A DNA stretch of 64,000 nt from Hevea brasiliensis (GCF_030052815.1 NC_079496.1:43797593-43861592); one strand, 5' to 3'. Counted from the stretch's first letter, positions 10,090 to 22,009 are shown. Translations and numbers: made by a program. Notes: generated by a model not told the origin, from the sequence alone.

Positions 10090-12021
10090 TCATTCTATTA
10101 ACTGAATAATTTGTACACAGCATTCTTTACATCGGCCTAAGCTTAGGGAGGTTTTTATAATGACATGACATTTTCTGAGATACTCATATAACTTTTCTTC
10201 TTGTTTGGCAGGGTCGAACGCTTTCAGAGCATACTCGGATTCAGGTAGGAGTTCTTGTTTTCCTTGTGCTATCGTTCTCTCCAGCTGGTCAACATTCTCT
10301 TTCAGCTCTTGATAGAGAGCGGCTTGTCTTTCTTTTTTCTTTCTTTCCTTAGCACATTCTTTTAGAATATCGTTGATGAGTAGTGCCTGTTCCTTCAATT
10401 CGAACTTCTTTTTTTTGTTTTCTTGTTTATACTCTTCTACGAGTATCTCTTGGTATTTCATTTTTTCCTGAAGCTTACTATTCTGTACTTCTACTTCTTT
10501 TACCAGAGCTTGGAGAGAGCTTTTTTCCTTTTCCCACCATGCCTCTTGCTCTTCGAACCCCATCTTTTCGGTTCTTGCCTCTTCCCTGAGTCTTCTTACT
10601 TTTCTTTTAAGGTTCTGCTGTTGATCCTCCAATTGTTTTATTTGTTCGTGCAGTTGCGAGTTCTCGGTGTTTGCTTTCTGTAGTGAGTCAGCCAGATGAT
10701 TATTAGCTTCTTTTGATAGGATGTTTCGGCGAGGGTCGCTGTCTTCGAATTTTGTAGAATCTGCAGTTAAGTGTTCTTGGTCCCTGTCAGCCCTCCATTT
10801 AAGATAATCGCCCGTGGCACTCGGACCTTTAGGCGACCTCTCCATCAGAGTGATGTTTTCCCAAGATTTGCGAGCTATTTTCAACCCCTCCTCTTCCTTG
10901 AGCTCTTGGTAGAAATGACCTTGGTGGTATTCTTCTGTATTGATTCTGAACTGTGTTGAGCCGAATTGCCTCATTACTAAGGCCGGAGTGTAACTTGTGT
11001 ATCCAGTCACTCTGATTAGGGATACTGATTGATTGTTCCCCGTGCTGATCAGAATGGATTGACTTGACGTGCACAATTTCTTCCAACAATAGTTATGGCT
11101 ATTGAAGCTCAAAACGCGTTCTTGCCACTGCAGCTCATCCTTTGGGCTGATTACCAATCGGGTCATTTTCTCGATGAGAGGCTGGTCAAGATACCAAGTT
11201 AATCCCTTCGTCTCCACAGGACACATATGACTAATGATCCAGAGGTGCAACAATTGAGAACAACATTTAATGGACCCCTTGCCTTGCTGTCTACAGTAAG
11301 TAAGGGTTAAGAAAGTCTCAGCAAGTATTGTCGGTACTGGATTGACCTTCTGTTTCTTTACTGCCCAGAACATTTCCACAACACTGCAGGTTATGATTCC
11401 GGAAGGTCCAGGGAACAAGATCAGGCCGTAGATTGCTAAAGCTAGCATCAATGAAGCTTGATCCCACTGTTCATCTTGGATGCATTGATCCAACCCTTTC
11501 TTGAGGTAAGTCCAATACCATCCATGCGTGTTTCCTTTGACAGTTTCTCTCGCGTTTGCTTCTTCTGGTGTGATCCCCAGCATATGTACGAACCGTTTCC
11601 AGGTTTGCCTATGTTCGAGGTGTAGGTAAATCCGATTCTGCACCGCTTAAGGGATTTCTAGCAATGCTTGATATTCTTCCATAGTGGGAGCAGTATCGAT
11701 GTCGTTGAAAGAGAATACCCCAAACTTAGGATTCCAAACTGGCAACATGGCCTTTAGTGCCGGGACTTGAACTTTAACTCGCATCAAGGTTGCAATCCTC
11801 CCATATTTCTTCTCAAATTGTGCTTTGACTTGATCGGGAAATGACTTCCAACCATTGGCCAGACCCTCGAGACTGCTCATCCTGACTTCAATCTTGTCCA
11901 GGTCTAATGGAGGTAATGAGCTAGTATCACTTTGTAGGGGCACTGAACTATTTTTGGGCCATGGTTTAGCATTCTGTTCTGATTTAAGAACTTCTTCTGC
12001 CGACTGACTCGAGGATGCCAT
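10090..12021 (-). pseudogene. Ogre A extra ORF1 (DUF7745-like plus coiled coil)
   Basis: One frame of about 640 codons starts at the ATG at 12021 (MASSSQSAEEVLK) and is broken only by a TAA at 11647. The first two thirds resemble the DUF7745 plant mobile-domain family found in ORF1 of Ogre elements: ALKAMLPVWNPKFGVFSF, PTMEEYQALLEIP, then HGWYWTYLKKG and LALAIYGLILFPGP. The last third (about residues 430-610) is a long charged coiled coil rich in E, K and Q. Its function is not established; self-association is suggested by the coiled coil. It lies between the leader and gag. The stop could be read through, spliced around, or simply be a mutation. Confidence 0.7.
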
Positions 12022-12862
12022 GTTAAAAATGATGCTTTTCCTTTTACATACCTTATTCTGGTGATACCTACAGGAAAACTTATTAGCAGGATAAATTCAG
12101 GTAATCTTGAATTATACTGTTGGCAGAGTGACACCTACACATTTATCAAAGTAGGAAAATGTGTAGGTTTTCTTAATAGTATGATTCAAGATTACCCTTA
12201 AAAATAAGAACAAAATAAAATAAACAGAATAGGGTAAGAGTAAGTATGCCCCTTTTGCCCTAAAATAAAGGAGAGTCCTAGTACCGGCTAGGTGCTACCT
12301 AATTGGATAATTCTATCTTATAAGGTAGCTTGCTATGGCTTCCAGCTATCGTGATAGTTTAGCTCAAGGTCTAATTTTCTAAAAGCCATAGGTTCCCAAA
12401 TTGCCCCTAATGTAAACAGTAGAGCCCCATTCTATCCCCCATGATACTGTCGGGAAATTCCACGGGTATCACAGTGAATAGAATAAGTTTCAATTTGAGC
12501 AGAAGCCTTTACGAATACTAACGGGGTAAAAACCCACGGGTACCGCTACATGACCCCCTCCTATTTTCCTAAAAGGGTAAGAATGCCTGGTATAGGGCTG
12601 AAGTGTATGAGGACATCATGTGAGTGCTCAATGTGTTAAGAGACATATTTACCTCTTCCCAATACAGGGGGAAATTTTCTCTTTTTTTTTTCTTTTAAAC
12701 GAAGAGCACTGTAGGAAGTAAAACAAGCAAGACAAGCAAAACAGTTAGCAGGAATAACAATAATTAACGTATAAAATTTTACGGAGTGAGCCCACCTAAC
12801 TATGATTTGATCGCAAAATTAAATCTACTTTTGGACCTCTAGACTGGGGTTAAGTTCAAAAA
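12022..12862 (-). other. Untranslated leader of Ogre A
   Basis: About 840 bases between the PBS and ORF1, with no gene-like frame. It includes a purine-rich run on the plus strand (12680-12780) and several CCCC/GGGG tracts. It most likely holds packaging and translation signals, but none can be identified. Confidence 0.6.
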
Positions 12863-12880
12863 TCCCCAGTGGAGTCGCCA
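12863..12880 (-). promoter_or_regulatory. Primer-binding site of Ogre A (tRNA-Arg type)
   Basis: Minus-strand TGGCGACTCCACTGGGGA lies three bases inside the LTR end. It matches the arginine-tRNA primer site reported for Ogre elements (from memory). The other elements here use an initiator-methionine-type site. Confidence 0.75.
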
Positions 12881-13297
12881 AGCTGTCGCAAGGTGTTTTG
12901 CGGTCGCCTGGATGAACACTCACCGAAGTGGGAAAAGTGAGGAGTCGCCACTTTAATTTTGAGGGAAATTAAAGAAAACCATTTGCAAAAACAAATTAAA
13001 ATGAAACCACTTCAAAAACAGAGATTCTAGGTTCGGGGTCCGTAAACGGGTGGGGAAGGTGTTAGGCACCCCACCTCGTCCCTCAATGAGGGTAAGCAGA
13101 TTTAACTTCACATTTTTTATAAATTAGAATTGATAGTTAGGAGGGTTTGAATGGAAATATTAGTCCTTTTGACAAAAAGGAATATTTGATCTTTCACCAG
13201 TCCGGATTACCCAGATACATAAGTAAATGAGACAACCTTAGTGAGTGGCTGTTGCGTATTGGTTTTATTTTAGGGATTATTGTGCGTATAAATAATT

Positions 13298-13830
13298 CGA
13301 TTTGAGAATCGGATAAGAACTCTCCTCCGACCTCTTTCATATATTCATTAAAGGTCTTGATTGAGAATCGGATAAGAACTCTCCTCCGATCTCTTTTAGA
13401 TTAAAAAATTTTGATTGAGAATCAGATAAGAACTCTCCTCTGATCTCTTTTAAATATTTATTTAAATCTTAGATTGAGAACCGGATAAGAACTCTCCTCC
13501 GATATATTTTTTTTAAAATTTTAGATGGAGAACCGGATAAGAACTCTCCTCCGATATCCTTTTAAATATTTATTTAAATCTTAGATTGAGAACCGAATAA
13601 GAACTCTCCTCCGATCTCTTTTAAATATTTTTTTAAAATTTTAGATGGAGAATCGGATAAAAACTCTCCTCCGATTTCTTTTTTAAATATTTATTAAAAT
13701 TTAGATTGAGAACCGGATAAGAACTCTCCTCCGATTTCTTTTTTAAATATTTATTAAAATTTTAGATTGAGAATCGGATAAGAACTCTCCTCCGATCTCC
13801 TTTTATTTTAATAGGAGTCGGATAAGGACT
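13298..13830 (-). repeat. Tandem array of ~60-bp hairpin units in the Ogre LTR
   Basis: Nine clear copies plus one degenerate copy of a 51-63 bp unit. Each has the core GAGAATCGGATAAGAACTC followed by TCCTCCGATCTC and an AT-rich spacer. GAGaATCGGA and TCCGATcTC pair, so each unit can fold into a short hairpin. The array lies downstream of the TATA-like box on the minus strand, so it would be in the transcribed R/U5 part. It is not a CRISPR array. Confidence 0.9.
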
Positions 13831-14822
13831 TTTTTGATCTCTCAAGATTTGATTACAGCTATACGTCACGAAAGCCTAGAACTAAGGGTTCTGGCATTCA
13901 AAGATGCCGGGGCTCGGAATGAGGCTTCTTTTAACTCATTGGTACCTTATGACTAGTCAGGGGATACCAAACTGAATTTTTCGACCTTCCTATGTGGTCG
14001 CCTTACCAGTATCTTTTGATACCTGATCTATCCCATTTATTTATCTTAAGGTTCAGTTTTACTCTGCCTTGCGACGTCTTACTCAATTGTCTTTTGTGTT
14101 ATTCTAGTGATTCGGCCTTACTATTTTCCCGACTTATTATTCAGACCTTTCATTATTTTAAAGGGATCCTTAAGATACAGTTACCTATATTTTATCTAAC
14201 CACTTATACACTACTCGGGACTAGAGGACTTACATTCAGGAATAACAAAGATTAACAAAAAGAATGGACTGGTCAACAAGGAAGTAAACTCGAGAATAAC
14301 CTTCTTCGTGTTCTTTAGCGCAATATAAACTTGGAGAAAATTATATATATATAAAGAACAAAGGGAATACGTAAAATAAGAATGAGTACTTAATAAAATA
14401 GCAATATGAGCACTCACCTGTAGGGAGTCGGATCTATTGAACTAACTACGGGATCACAGAACGTAATGGGGCCGCGGGCTGGTAACTTGAAGACTAAGGT
14501 TTGCCTTGAAATGAAGAATACCTTGCTAAAATGCAGTCCGATCAAAATTATAACCGAGTATGAATGAAGTTGAGCTTGGACAACGGGAGTGGAAATAAAG
14601 ATAACAAAGACAGAAAGTGAGAGTGTCACAGGATAATGAACGAACTGAAAATGGAGAGTTTCAGTATTCAGAAATCCCTTTGCAAGAAAATACTTCAGAA
14701 AACTAGTTTCAAAAGTTTTTTTTATGAAAGCTCAAAAATAGCAGAGTAACGAGCTGAATTAAGTTTCTGAGTCCTTCTGCTATATTCACTATTTGTCCCC
14801 CCCTTTGAACAGTTTTCATGCA

Positions 14823-14832
14823 AGTATTTATA
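14823..14832 (-). promoter_or_regulatory. TATA-like box of the Ogre LTR
   Basis: Minus-strand CTATAAATAC, a good match to the plant TATA consensus, about 150 bp into the LTR. Transcription would then start near 14795 and include the hairpin array. Confidence 0.5.
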
Positions 14833-14981
14833 GGAACCGGGTGCTTTCCCTGAAGGGTCAGGATCTATTTTGAGGGAGATGGAGGGTTAGGATTTCAAAG
14901 GACATGATCTGAGGCCCAAGAATTAAAGAGAATCAGAATGGACGGCCGAGATCCCCTTCAGAATATTTGTCATTTGTGACA

Positions 14982-15518
14982 CCCATCTGCCTTTGCCTCA
15001 TAGTCAGTTGCTTTTCCCTCTGAGATCTTGCTCATAATAACCATTAACTTCTTATCTGCCTTTTGCCCATCTAATATCTGCTGTAGCAGGTTTGGCCTCA
15101 CTTGCAACTCAGCCAAAATAGCTCCATCTCGAACCAAGGATAGACGGGCATTCAATGATCTCAAAGCTGTGATGGACTTTCTGCTCAAAGCATCAAGAAC
15201 TACATTTGCCTTCCTGTGATGGTAGTCAATTACACAGTCATAATCCTTCAGGAACTCAATCCATCGCCTCTGTCTAAGGTTGAGCTCCTTCTGGGTTGGC
15301 AAATATTTCAGGCTTTTGTGGTCTGTGTAAATGTAGCACTTTTCACCGTACAAGTAATGCCTCCATATCTTTAGTGCGAAGATAATTGCTGCAAGCTCTA
15401 GATCATGGGTAGGGTAGTTACGCTCATGTGGCCTTAGTGCTGGAAGCATAGGCGACCACCTTCCCTCTTGCATCAATACACACCCTAGCCTATTATGTGA
15501 GGCATCACTATAGACCAC
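14982..15518 (-). pseudogene. Element B RNase H fragment
   Basis: The open frame covers the Ty3-gypsy RNase [57 protein letters not shown] and the end of the domain ([10 protein letters not shown]), then the linker to integrase. Compared with H, the copy reads [14 protein letters not shown] where H reads [16 protein letters not shown], showing a short compensated frameshift, and VVLDAL in place of VVADAL. The last codons (beyond 14982) are Ogre LTR sequence. Confidence 0.8.
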
Positions 15519-17033
15519 AAAGTCCTTTCAGGACACCGGCCGTGTGTTAACACCGTGCCTCTGTCAACATAGCCTTCAATTTCTCAAACCGGTCCGACAC
15601 TTGTCATTCCAGTCAAATCGACATTCTTGTGTAACAACTTGGTCATTGGAGCACTATTAGGGAAAATCCTTCACAAATCTTCTCAGAATACCAGCTAGCC
15701 CCAAGAAGCTTCGACCTCGGTTGTATTTACGGGAGGCTTCCATTCCATCATCGCTTCTATTTTCTTGGGATCCACCTAATCCCATCAGTGACACTATGTG
15801 TCCAAGGAATGCAATTTCACTCACCAAAAGTCACACTTGGACAACTTAGCATACTGACTTCTTTTCCCGCAGGTTATGCAGAACAATCCTAAAATGTTCA
15901 TCATGTTCTTCAATGGACTTGGAGTACACCAGAAAGTCATCAAGAAAAACAACAACTAACCGATCTAGGTATGTATGGAAGATAAGGTTAATAAGGTCCA
16001 TGAACGTCTCTGGTGCATTTTTTATGACAAATGGCATCACAAGAAACTCATAATGCCCGTGATCGGGTCTGAATGCAGTCTTGGGCACATCTACATCCTT
16101 CACCCTCAACTGATGATACCCTGATCTGAGATCAATCTTAGAAAATACTCCTGCTCCCTTCAACTGATCAAACAGATCATCAATTCTAGGCAACGGATAT
16201 TTGTTCTTCACAATCACTTTATTCAACTGCCGGTAATCGATGCATAGTCTCAAAGTCCCATCCTTCTTTTTCACAAACAGCACTGGAGCTCCCCATGGTG
16301 ACACACTGGGGCGTATGAACCCCTTATCCAGCAACTCTTGCAATTGAGTTTTCAACTCCCTCAATTCAGTGGGTGCCATCCTATAAGGAGCAATGGAAAT
16401 GGGTGCTGTACCCGGCAGTGTCTCAATAGCAAATTCAACTTCCCTTTCTGGTGGCAAACCAGGTAACTCTTCAGGAAATACTTCTGGGAAGTCTCTCACT
16501 GTGGGTATGTCACTCAAGTTTGGCTTAGCCTGCCTAGTATCCACCACATGTGCTAGGTAGGCTTCACAGCCTTTTCTCATCATTCTTCTTGCAACTGTGG
16601 CTGAGATGACATTGGACAAGAAATCTGTCCTTTCCCCCACAACTGTGATCTCATTACCCTCTGAAGTTTTTAGAGAAATTCTCTTCAATTTGCAATCAAC
16701 TATTGCCTGATGACGTGACAACCAATCCATTCCCAATATCACGTCAAACTCATGGAAGGGCAACTCAATTAGGTCTGCCAAGAATTCATACCCCTGAATC
16801 CTCAACGGGCAACCCTTGTATACTTTGTTCACTACCACACTATGGCCCAATGGATTAGTGACCAAAATGTCTTGGTCACTCTCCCCTACCAATGTCCCCC
16901 TTTCTACGGGTAGGTTGATACAAATGTAAGAATGAGTGGATCCTGGATCCACCAATGCATGCACAGGAGTATTGTAGAGGGAGAACGTACCCCTGATGAC
17001 GTCCGGGGCATCTTGTTCCTCCTGAGCTCTCAA
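15519..17033 (-). pseudogene. Element B protease and reverse transcriptase
   Basis: From 17033: protease with the active site [10 protein letters not shown] and the [18 protein letters not shown] block, then RT with [68 protein letters not shown] and the catalytic [10 protein letters not shown]. The open frame ends at 15846; the RT thumb and connection (15519-15845) are shifted in several places. Unusual residues compared with H are [12 protein letters not shown] where H has [12 protein letters not shown]. The frame as read encodes neither a full RT nor a Gag-Pol fusion. Confidence 0.8.
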
Positions 17034-17153
17034 GGCATAATTTCGGCGGGTGGTACATTATCGGCCTCTCTGTGGCTCGGATGTAGGCCTGCGAGATGGT
17101 CCCACGGCCAGTTTACGGACCTTCTACCCCTTGGTGGTGTAGGAGCAGTGCAT

Positions 17154-18238
17154 CTACTTGTGTCGGAGCGGTGTAGTAGTTCTGCGTGGCGGTTCCTCGA
17201 TTGATGTTACGCCGACCCACATCTCAAGCAAGCACCGATCACTCTCCAACATTACCCCTTGTGCCATTTCGGCGGTGTGGACACGCAGAAGATCTTGGGC
17301 TGGTCCCTGAACCCCATCCTCGGAGAGCCGCCCGATGGTGTGGTGACCTCTCCTAGGGGTGAATCGTGGCACAGGCCCTCGAGACCGACCACGACCACGT
17401 GGCGACCGAACTCTGTGCAGGAGGACCCTTAATCTACTTCCCAAATCCAGGTGGAACTAGTGACTGGTCCCCTCTTCTCTGTCTCTCTCCTTACAGTGCG
17501 CTCATTGATTCTCACTTTTTCAACCCTTATTGCAGCTTCCACTAGCTTGCTAAATTCTGTGATTCCCAAGGCAGTGAGCTGTATCTTGATATTGTCATTC
17601 AGTCCCTCTTCAAATCTCTTGCACCTTTCAGCTTCGTTAGGGACTATTTCCCTTCCATAGCGGCTTAACCGAACAAACTCCTTCTCATACTCGGCCACTG
17701 ACAACTGTCTCTGCCTCAGGTTAATGAATTCCCTTCTTCTCTCTTCCAGGTATACAGTACCCACATATTTCTTCTTGAACTCAGAGAGGAAGAAGTCCCA
17801 AGTTACAGCTTCGGGCTGCACTTCACTGGACACAGTGTCCCACCATCCGCAGGCATCATCTTGTAACAAGGATATAGCAGCTTCTAAGTTACGCTGCAGT
17901 GCGATGGAGTTGTTTTAAGACTCTGCCCGTTTTGTTCAACCAATTCTCGGCTGCAACAGAGTCATCTTCTCTCTTGCCATAGAAGTCCACAGCTCCAAAT
18001 TTTCTTAACCTTTCCAGGTGTGATTTCTGCTGTGGAGCTGGCGGTGGTGGTGGTGCTGGCATTACCCTGGCCATTTGTCTGAAGAAGTCGGCCATTTGTT
18101 GGAACATGGCCTGTGGAGGCTGAGCAGGCTCTGCTTGGTGAGTGGAGCAGATTCTCTCATGCCCCCAGTCTCAGCTGCTGCAGGTGGAGCATGACTCTCC
18201 ACTTCCTCCTCAACGGCTCTCTGTGATGTAGGGTCCAT
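17154..18238 (-). pseudogene. Element B Gag
   Basis: The start is the minus ATG at 18238 (M-D-P-T), by analogy with H at 40148. Pieces in different frames give a Pro-rich N-terminus (FRQMARVMPAPPPPPAPQ), the gag core (ERLRKFGAVDFYG, then QDDACGWWDTVSSEVQ, WDFFLSEFKKKYVG, LSVAEYEKEFVRLSRYG) and a broken CCHC knuckle near 17220. At least three frameshifts are present. Gag would assemble the particle and bind genomic RNA. Confidence 0.75.
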
Positions 18239-18348
18239 ATCCTATTCAAAATAAGAAAGATAGACAGATCTGCGTTAGTGTCACCTCGACTCTTACAAAT
18301 GCAATGCATGGTATGGACTTAATCTAGGACCAGAAACGCCTAAACCGT

Positions 18349-18360
18349 GCTCTGATGCCA
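18349..18360 (-). promoter_or_regulatory. Primer-binding site of element B
   Basis: Minus-strand TGGCATCAGAGC, one base different from the initiator-methionine-type TGGTATCAGAGC of H, C, E and F. It lies five bases from the LTR end. Confidence 0.8.
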
Positions 18361-18365
18361 CTAAA

Positions 18366-21300
18366 TGTGACACCCCTTACCGTATGCAGTATACGAGTAA
18401 GTAATGCCACACGTGTCTGGCACACTCTAATATTCCTCAATTAATTTAGACAATGCTTTTGCATATAATTTATGAAATACAATTTATTTAAACCATTCAT
18501 CAAAAGTATCATTCATTTAAGGTTCCGAAAATTTTAAAGAAAATCAAAGTAGTCTGCAGGCTAAAAATGGAGAAAACAGTTCTTCGGAACCTGTTAAAAA
18601 CACTTCCAATAAACAAATTCATTCATTCTCAACTTCAATATCATCACAAAACTCAATATCAAGATTTGAACAATTTTTCAGTTTCAGGTTTCAACAACCT
18701 TTTCATTTCTCAACATCCATTTCTCATATACAAGCAATAAATACATGCTCAAATCTTGCATTCATAGTCATAACTTTCATTATTTATATAAACATCAAAA
18801 TATATTACATGAGTTCAAATACATATGAGAAAATACAAATCTGCTACAAAATATCAAAATGACAAAATGACACCTAGTGCCCTACCGATGCACTGCAGGT
18901 AGTGAGGTGACACAGACACTGAGCAGAACTGTCAGATGGACTCACCCGATCTGTGGTCTCTCGGGCTCACGGTCGGAATCTCCGGTACCTACGGCGTGGC
19001 AAAGCAACGCGCTAAGCAATAATGCTTAGTGGTGCAATAATATAATAGAAGAAAATAGCAAGAAAATAAATGTGTATACAATGTGTATGCTTTCTTTGTT
19101 TGATCTTGGTATATTCATTAATTCATTAACTTTGTTCACTTTTATTCATTTGGTTGCCCAAAGTAACCTACACTAGGCAGTGGATCGATAATGGGTAACC
19201 GCGCTTGGGTACCTAGTACCTCGGGCCGTCACACCATCGGTCACATATGCATCTCCCGGTGTGCAACAGAACAGCTAACAAGCTGTAAATAATATCAGGC
19301 ACAAGGCCAAGTCTCAATGCAAAGTCAGAATGGCTAAAAGCCATGAAATCACAGAATGGCATTTTTGCCATGTGCGATCTGACTAATCGAACCCTATTGG
19401 CATGCCAAACTTTCCAAACCAATCTTGTTAGGTATACTAGGGCATTTGAAACTCTTAAATTCGTCAATTTGTGAATTTCAACTTTTTTGGCGTTACTATT
19501 CATCATTGGTCAACAAAAATGTTGACTTTTAGAATAAAAATGTGTACATCAACTTTGGCACTCCCAACATACCACATTTGGTGTTTAAAACTTGTTGGCA
19601 TTAAGTGTTTTTGCCATTCCAAAGTGTAACTCAACACAAACAGATTTTTCAGTTTTGGTGAGTCAAATTCACTGTTCCATTGGACACTGTTACTCTTGGA
19701 ATTTGAGGAAATGTAAAACATGAAAGTTGTTCCTTATTTTGTCTAGTTGAATTTCCTTTTTTTGAATCACTCCATTTGGAGTTTTGTAGCTCCAGATATG
19801 GCTCAAAAACCCAGGCTGTCCGGATATGCAGTCTGCAGAATTTTACCATATCTACAGTGCATGAACAGTGACTTGAGTCACTTGGTTGAATGGGTTCTGG
19901 CCATAATTTGGGGTAGGTTCCTTCATGAAAGTTGTTTGTCTATATCTTAACTTGTTGCTGTAAAAATTTCAGACCAATTGACCAAATCTACAGTGACTTA
20001 TGGCCAAATGAACAGTTACTGTTCATTTGGTCAAATTCTCTGAAGGCAGTTTCAGGGTTCCGGATTGTGGCTGAGTTTTGACCCTTTTGCTTTGGTCTTT
20101 TGGGCATGGTTTCTTCAGCAAAAATGTGCCATTATAAGCCTAGTTTCATGTCCAATTGGCCAAACATCAATTGGACAAGCACAGCCCAAGTTATGGCAGT
20201 GCAAAGGGACTGAAATTTCAGTCCCTATGCTGCTGTCCATAGGGCAGTTTATACTTTCACTTTACCATCTCATTTTTCAGTTCTAATTAGGGTCAACCTA
20301 CCTAAAATGGTCACTAATTGACCATTAAAAAGTTCCCTAACCATTTCCTAAGCTAAGTCACAATTTCACCTACACAACCCTAATATCCAAACTCATTACT
20401 CATACACTTTGATTAACATACTTACTTAAGTCTCCATGCATATTAATACTTTAACCATGATTTCCAACCATTCTAAGCTTATCAAACAATCAACCTCAAT
20501 CTCCCATAGGGCTGCCTAAATTCTTTGGTAGAGATACACATGGATTTGTTTCATTATTTCACAATTTTTCATTCATTACAAGCATAGATCATGGAACTAA
20601 TGAGTTTTAAACTTCATATATGCACTAACCTTGTTTGGGCAGAATTTCCAAAGCCCTAAACTCCAATTTCTTCCTTCTTCTAGGCTGCCAAGAGACCATG
20701 CAAGGTACTAGAACAAACTTTAGTAAAGCTAGGTTATGATTTTAGGGTGAAACAAGGTAGGAATTTGAGCTTGCTTATTTGAACTTCAATGGAGGTTTCT
20801 AGGTGTGTTTCGGCTGGGTAGTGAATGAAGAGGGGCTGCTGCAAATTTTGGTAAATTTAGTATTCATTTAGTCTTTTATTTAGTTAGTCAAAGGGTGGTT
20901 AAATTGTGATTGGTCCAAATAACCTTAATGACATCACCATGATGCCATAATTAAGCTTTTTTTCCTCATTTTCTTTCCTTTTCTCCACTACTCATTTTCA
21001 ATTTGATTTCTAGTAATGTTTATTCATATTTTATGTTATATTAATTATTTAATCAACTGGACAAGTCGGCCAAAAATCACCTCGGAAGGCGAAATGACCA
21101 AAATGCCCTCCGTTTGGCTTAACGGGTCAAAATTGTCTGTACCGATTGAAAAATTTTTCTAGGTATTTTCTTGGCATTCTAATGCCATGGGAACCTCAAT
21201 TACCCTTCTCTGGAGTCCCAAAAATTATTTTATAATTTTTCCCCCGGGTCTAGGGCTCTTCATTGCGAGAACCGCAACTTCCCTCCGGTTACCCATCGCT

Positions 21301-21491
21301 AGGGCACCGGCTCATTTGACTTGGTTGTATTTTATTTCTAAAATTTTTACTAAGTGTTTCTTATTAATATTTGAGTAAATTTTGGTCCCTCACTTAAGTT
21401 TAATTATTTTTTCGGACATTCTAGCTGTCCGGACTGACACCGGTCACCGAAACAGTAGAATGTACGGAGTGGTTACCGGGAGGGTGTTACA
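18366..21491 (-). repeat. 5' LTR of element B
   Basis: A 3,126-bp LTR bounded by TGTAACACC (minus, at 21491) and a terminal TGTGACACC on the plus strand at 18366. It is the same family as S (24542-27660) and the two LTRs of H. The four copies align over their whole length, except for two GC-richer patches (18890-18965 and 19165-19230) where they differ by many small changes. Small open frames inside it recur in all copies and are not treated as genes. Confidence 0.9.
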
Positions 21492-21802
21492 TCATTTTTC
21501 TCTTCTAATTTGACAGTCCCAAATTCTCTTGTCTAGGGAGATCCGAGGGCTGGGAATAAAAGGCGCCGATTTTGTCGTCTTCTTCTTTGATCCAAGGGCT
21601 CCGGGCTCATCCTTACAAATGAGGTCAACAGTGGAGATTGAGATGTACAGCACTGTCATAACATACTCTGGCACTTGTCAGTAATGCGGGCGATTCTGAG
21701 GCGTGCGGTGGGGATCTCGTCTGCAACGCTTTAACTACCTCGGCTCTGATTATGACGACAGTTAGCGGAAGTTGTCTTATTCTCTTTGCTATTCGACCTC
21801 CT

Positions 21803-21872
21803 CTCCTTTCCGATCTTCCTAACACGCTCCTTTTCCGATCTTCCTAACATGCTCCTTTTCCGATCTTTCATG
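21803..21872 (+). repeat. Three tandem ~25-bp units
   Basis: Units of CTCCTTTTCCGATCTTCCTA plus ACA(C/T)G at about 21803, 21827 and 21852, the last one shortened. They lie upstream of the first TATA-like box of D. Confidence 0.8.
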
Positions 21873-22009
21873 CCGGCCTCCCTTCTACTGATCTCTATCA
21901 TTCCGGTCTTCCCTTTTATCGAGTTCGGTCCAGTCAAAGCATTTATTTCCATCAATTCTCAAGGCGCCCACCTCGTTTTTTGCTTAGCAATAAATGCTCG
22001 GACCTCCTC

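Larger units (their letters stand above)
3555..14981 (-). mobile_element. Ogre/Tat-lineage Ty3-gypsy element A, 3' part missing
   Basis: Minus-strand order: 5' LTR (12884-14981), arginine-type PBS, leader, extra ORF1, gag, protease with G-patch, predicted intron, RT, RNase H, second archaeal-type RNase H, integrase N-terminus. The extra ORF upstream of gag, the second RNase H, the intron between protease and RT, and the PBS are hallmarks of the Ogre branch of Tat elements as I know the family. The element is cut in the integrase zinc domain by LTR K at 3554/3555; the rest lies left of the window. The LTR end at 14981 abuts interrupted element B, so A inserted into B (candidate duplicated target CCCAT, 14982-14986). 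Confidence 0.85.
12884..14981 (-). repeat. 5' LTR of Ogre A
   Basis: A 2,098-bp LTR read on the minus strand from TGTCACAAATG at 14981 to the CA at 12884, followed by a 3-base gap and the PBS. It carries a TATA-like CTATAAATAC at about 14823-14832, an AT-rich TATATATA tract at 14341-14353 and the GTTAGGCACCCC block (about 13060) familiar from Ogre/Tat LTRs. A tandem hairpin array occupies 13298-13830. The right boundary is certain only to a few bases because GACA is shared with the interrupted element B. The partner 3' LTR is outside the window. Confidence 0.75.
14982..21491 (-). mobile_element. Tekay-like chromovirus B, truncated
   Basis: A minus-strand Ty3-gypsy element closely related to H, with a complete 5' LTR (18366-21491), PBS, gag, protease, RT and RNase H. 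It is cut at the entry to integrase (after codons for K-A-D-G-C) by element A, so integrase, chromodomain and 3' LTR lie left of the window. Its intact LTR start at 21491 abuts TCATT (21492-21496), the expected target duplication. Numerous indels break the coding frames, many at CTG/CAG positions. Confidence 0.85.

Noticed and set aside
13298..13830. Regular repeat array resembling a CRISPR
   Set aside because: The units are 51-63 bp of repeated sequence with no unique spacers, and the context is a plant LTR.
14600..14630. Alternative end of the Ogre LTR at a GTGTCACA
   Set aside because: Sequence between 14632 and 14981 contains the TATA-like box and does not match element B, so the boundary near 14981 fits better.
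19503..19721. 72-residue open frame conserved in four LTR copies (also 26310-26528, 33525-33743, 41406-41624)
   Set aside because: The copies are so recent that any frame would still be open; there is no family match and the other frames are as open.
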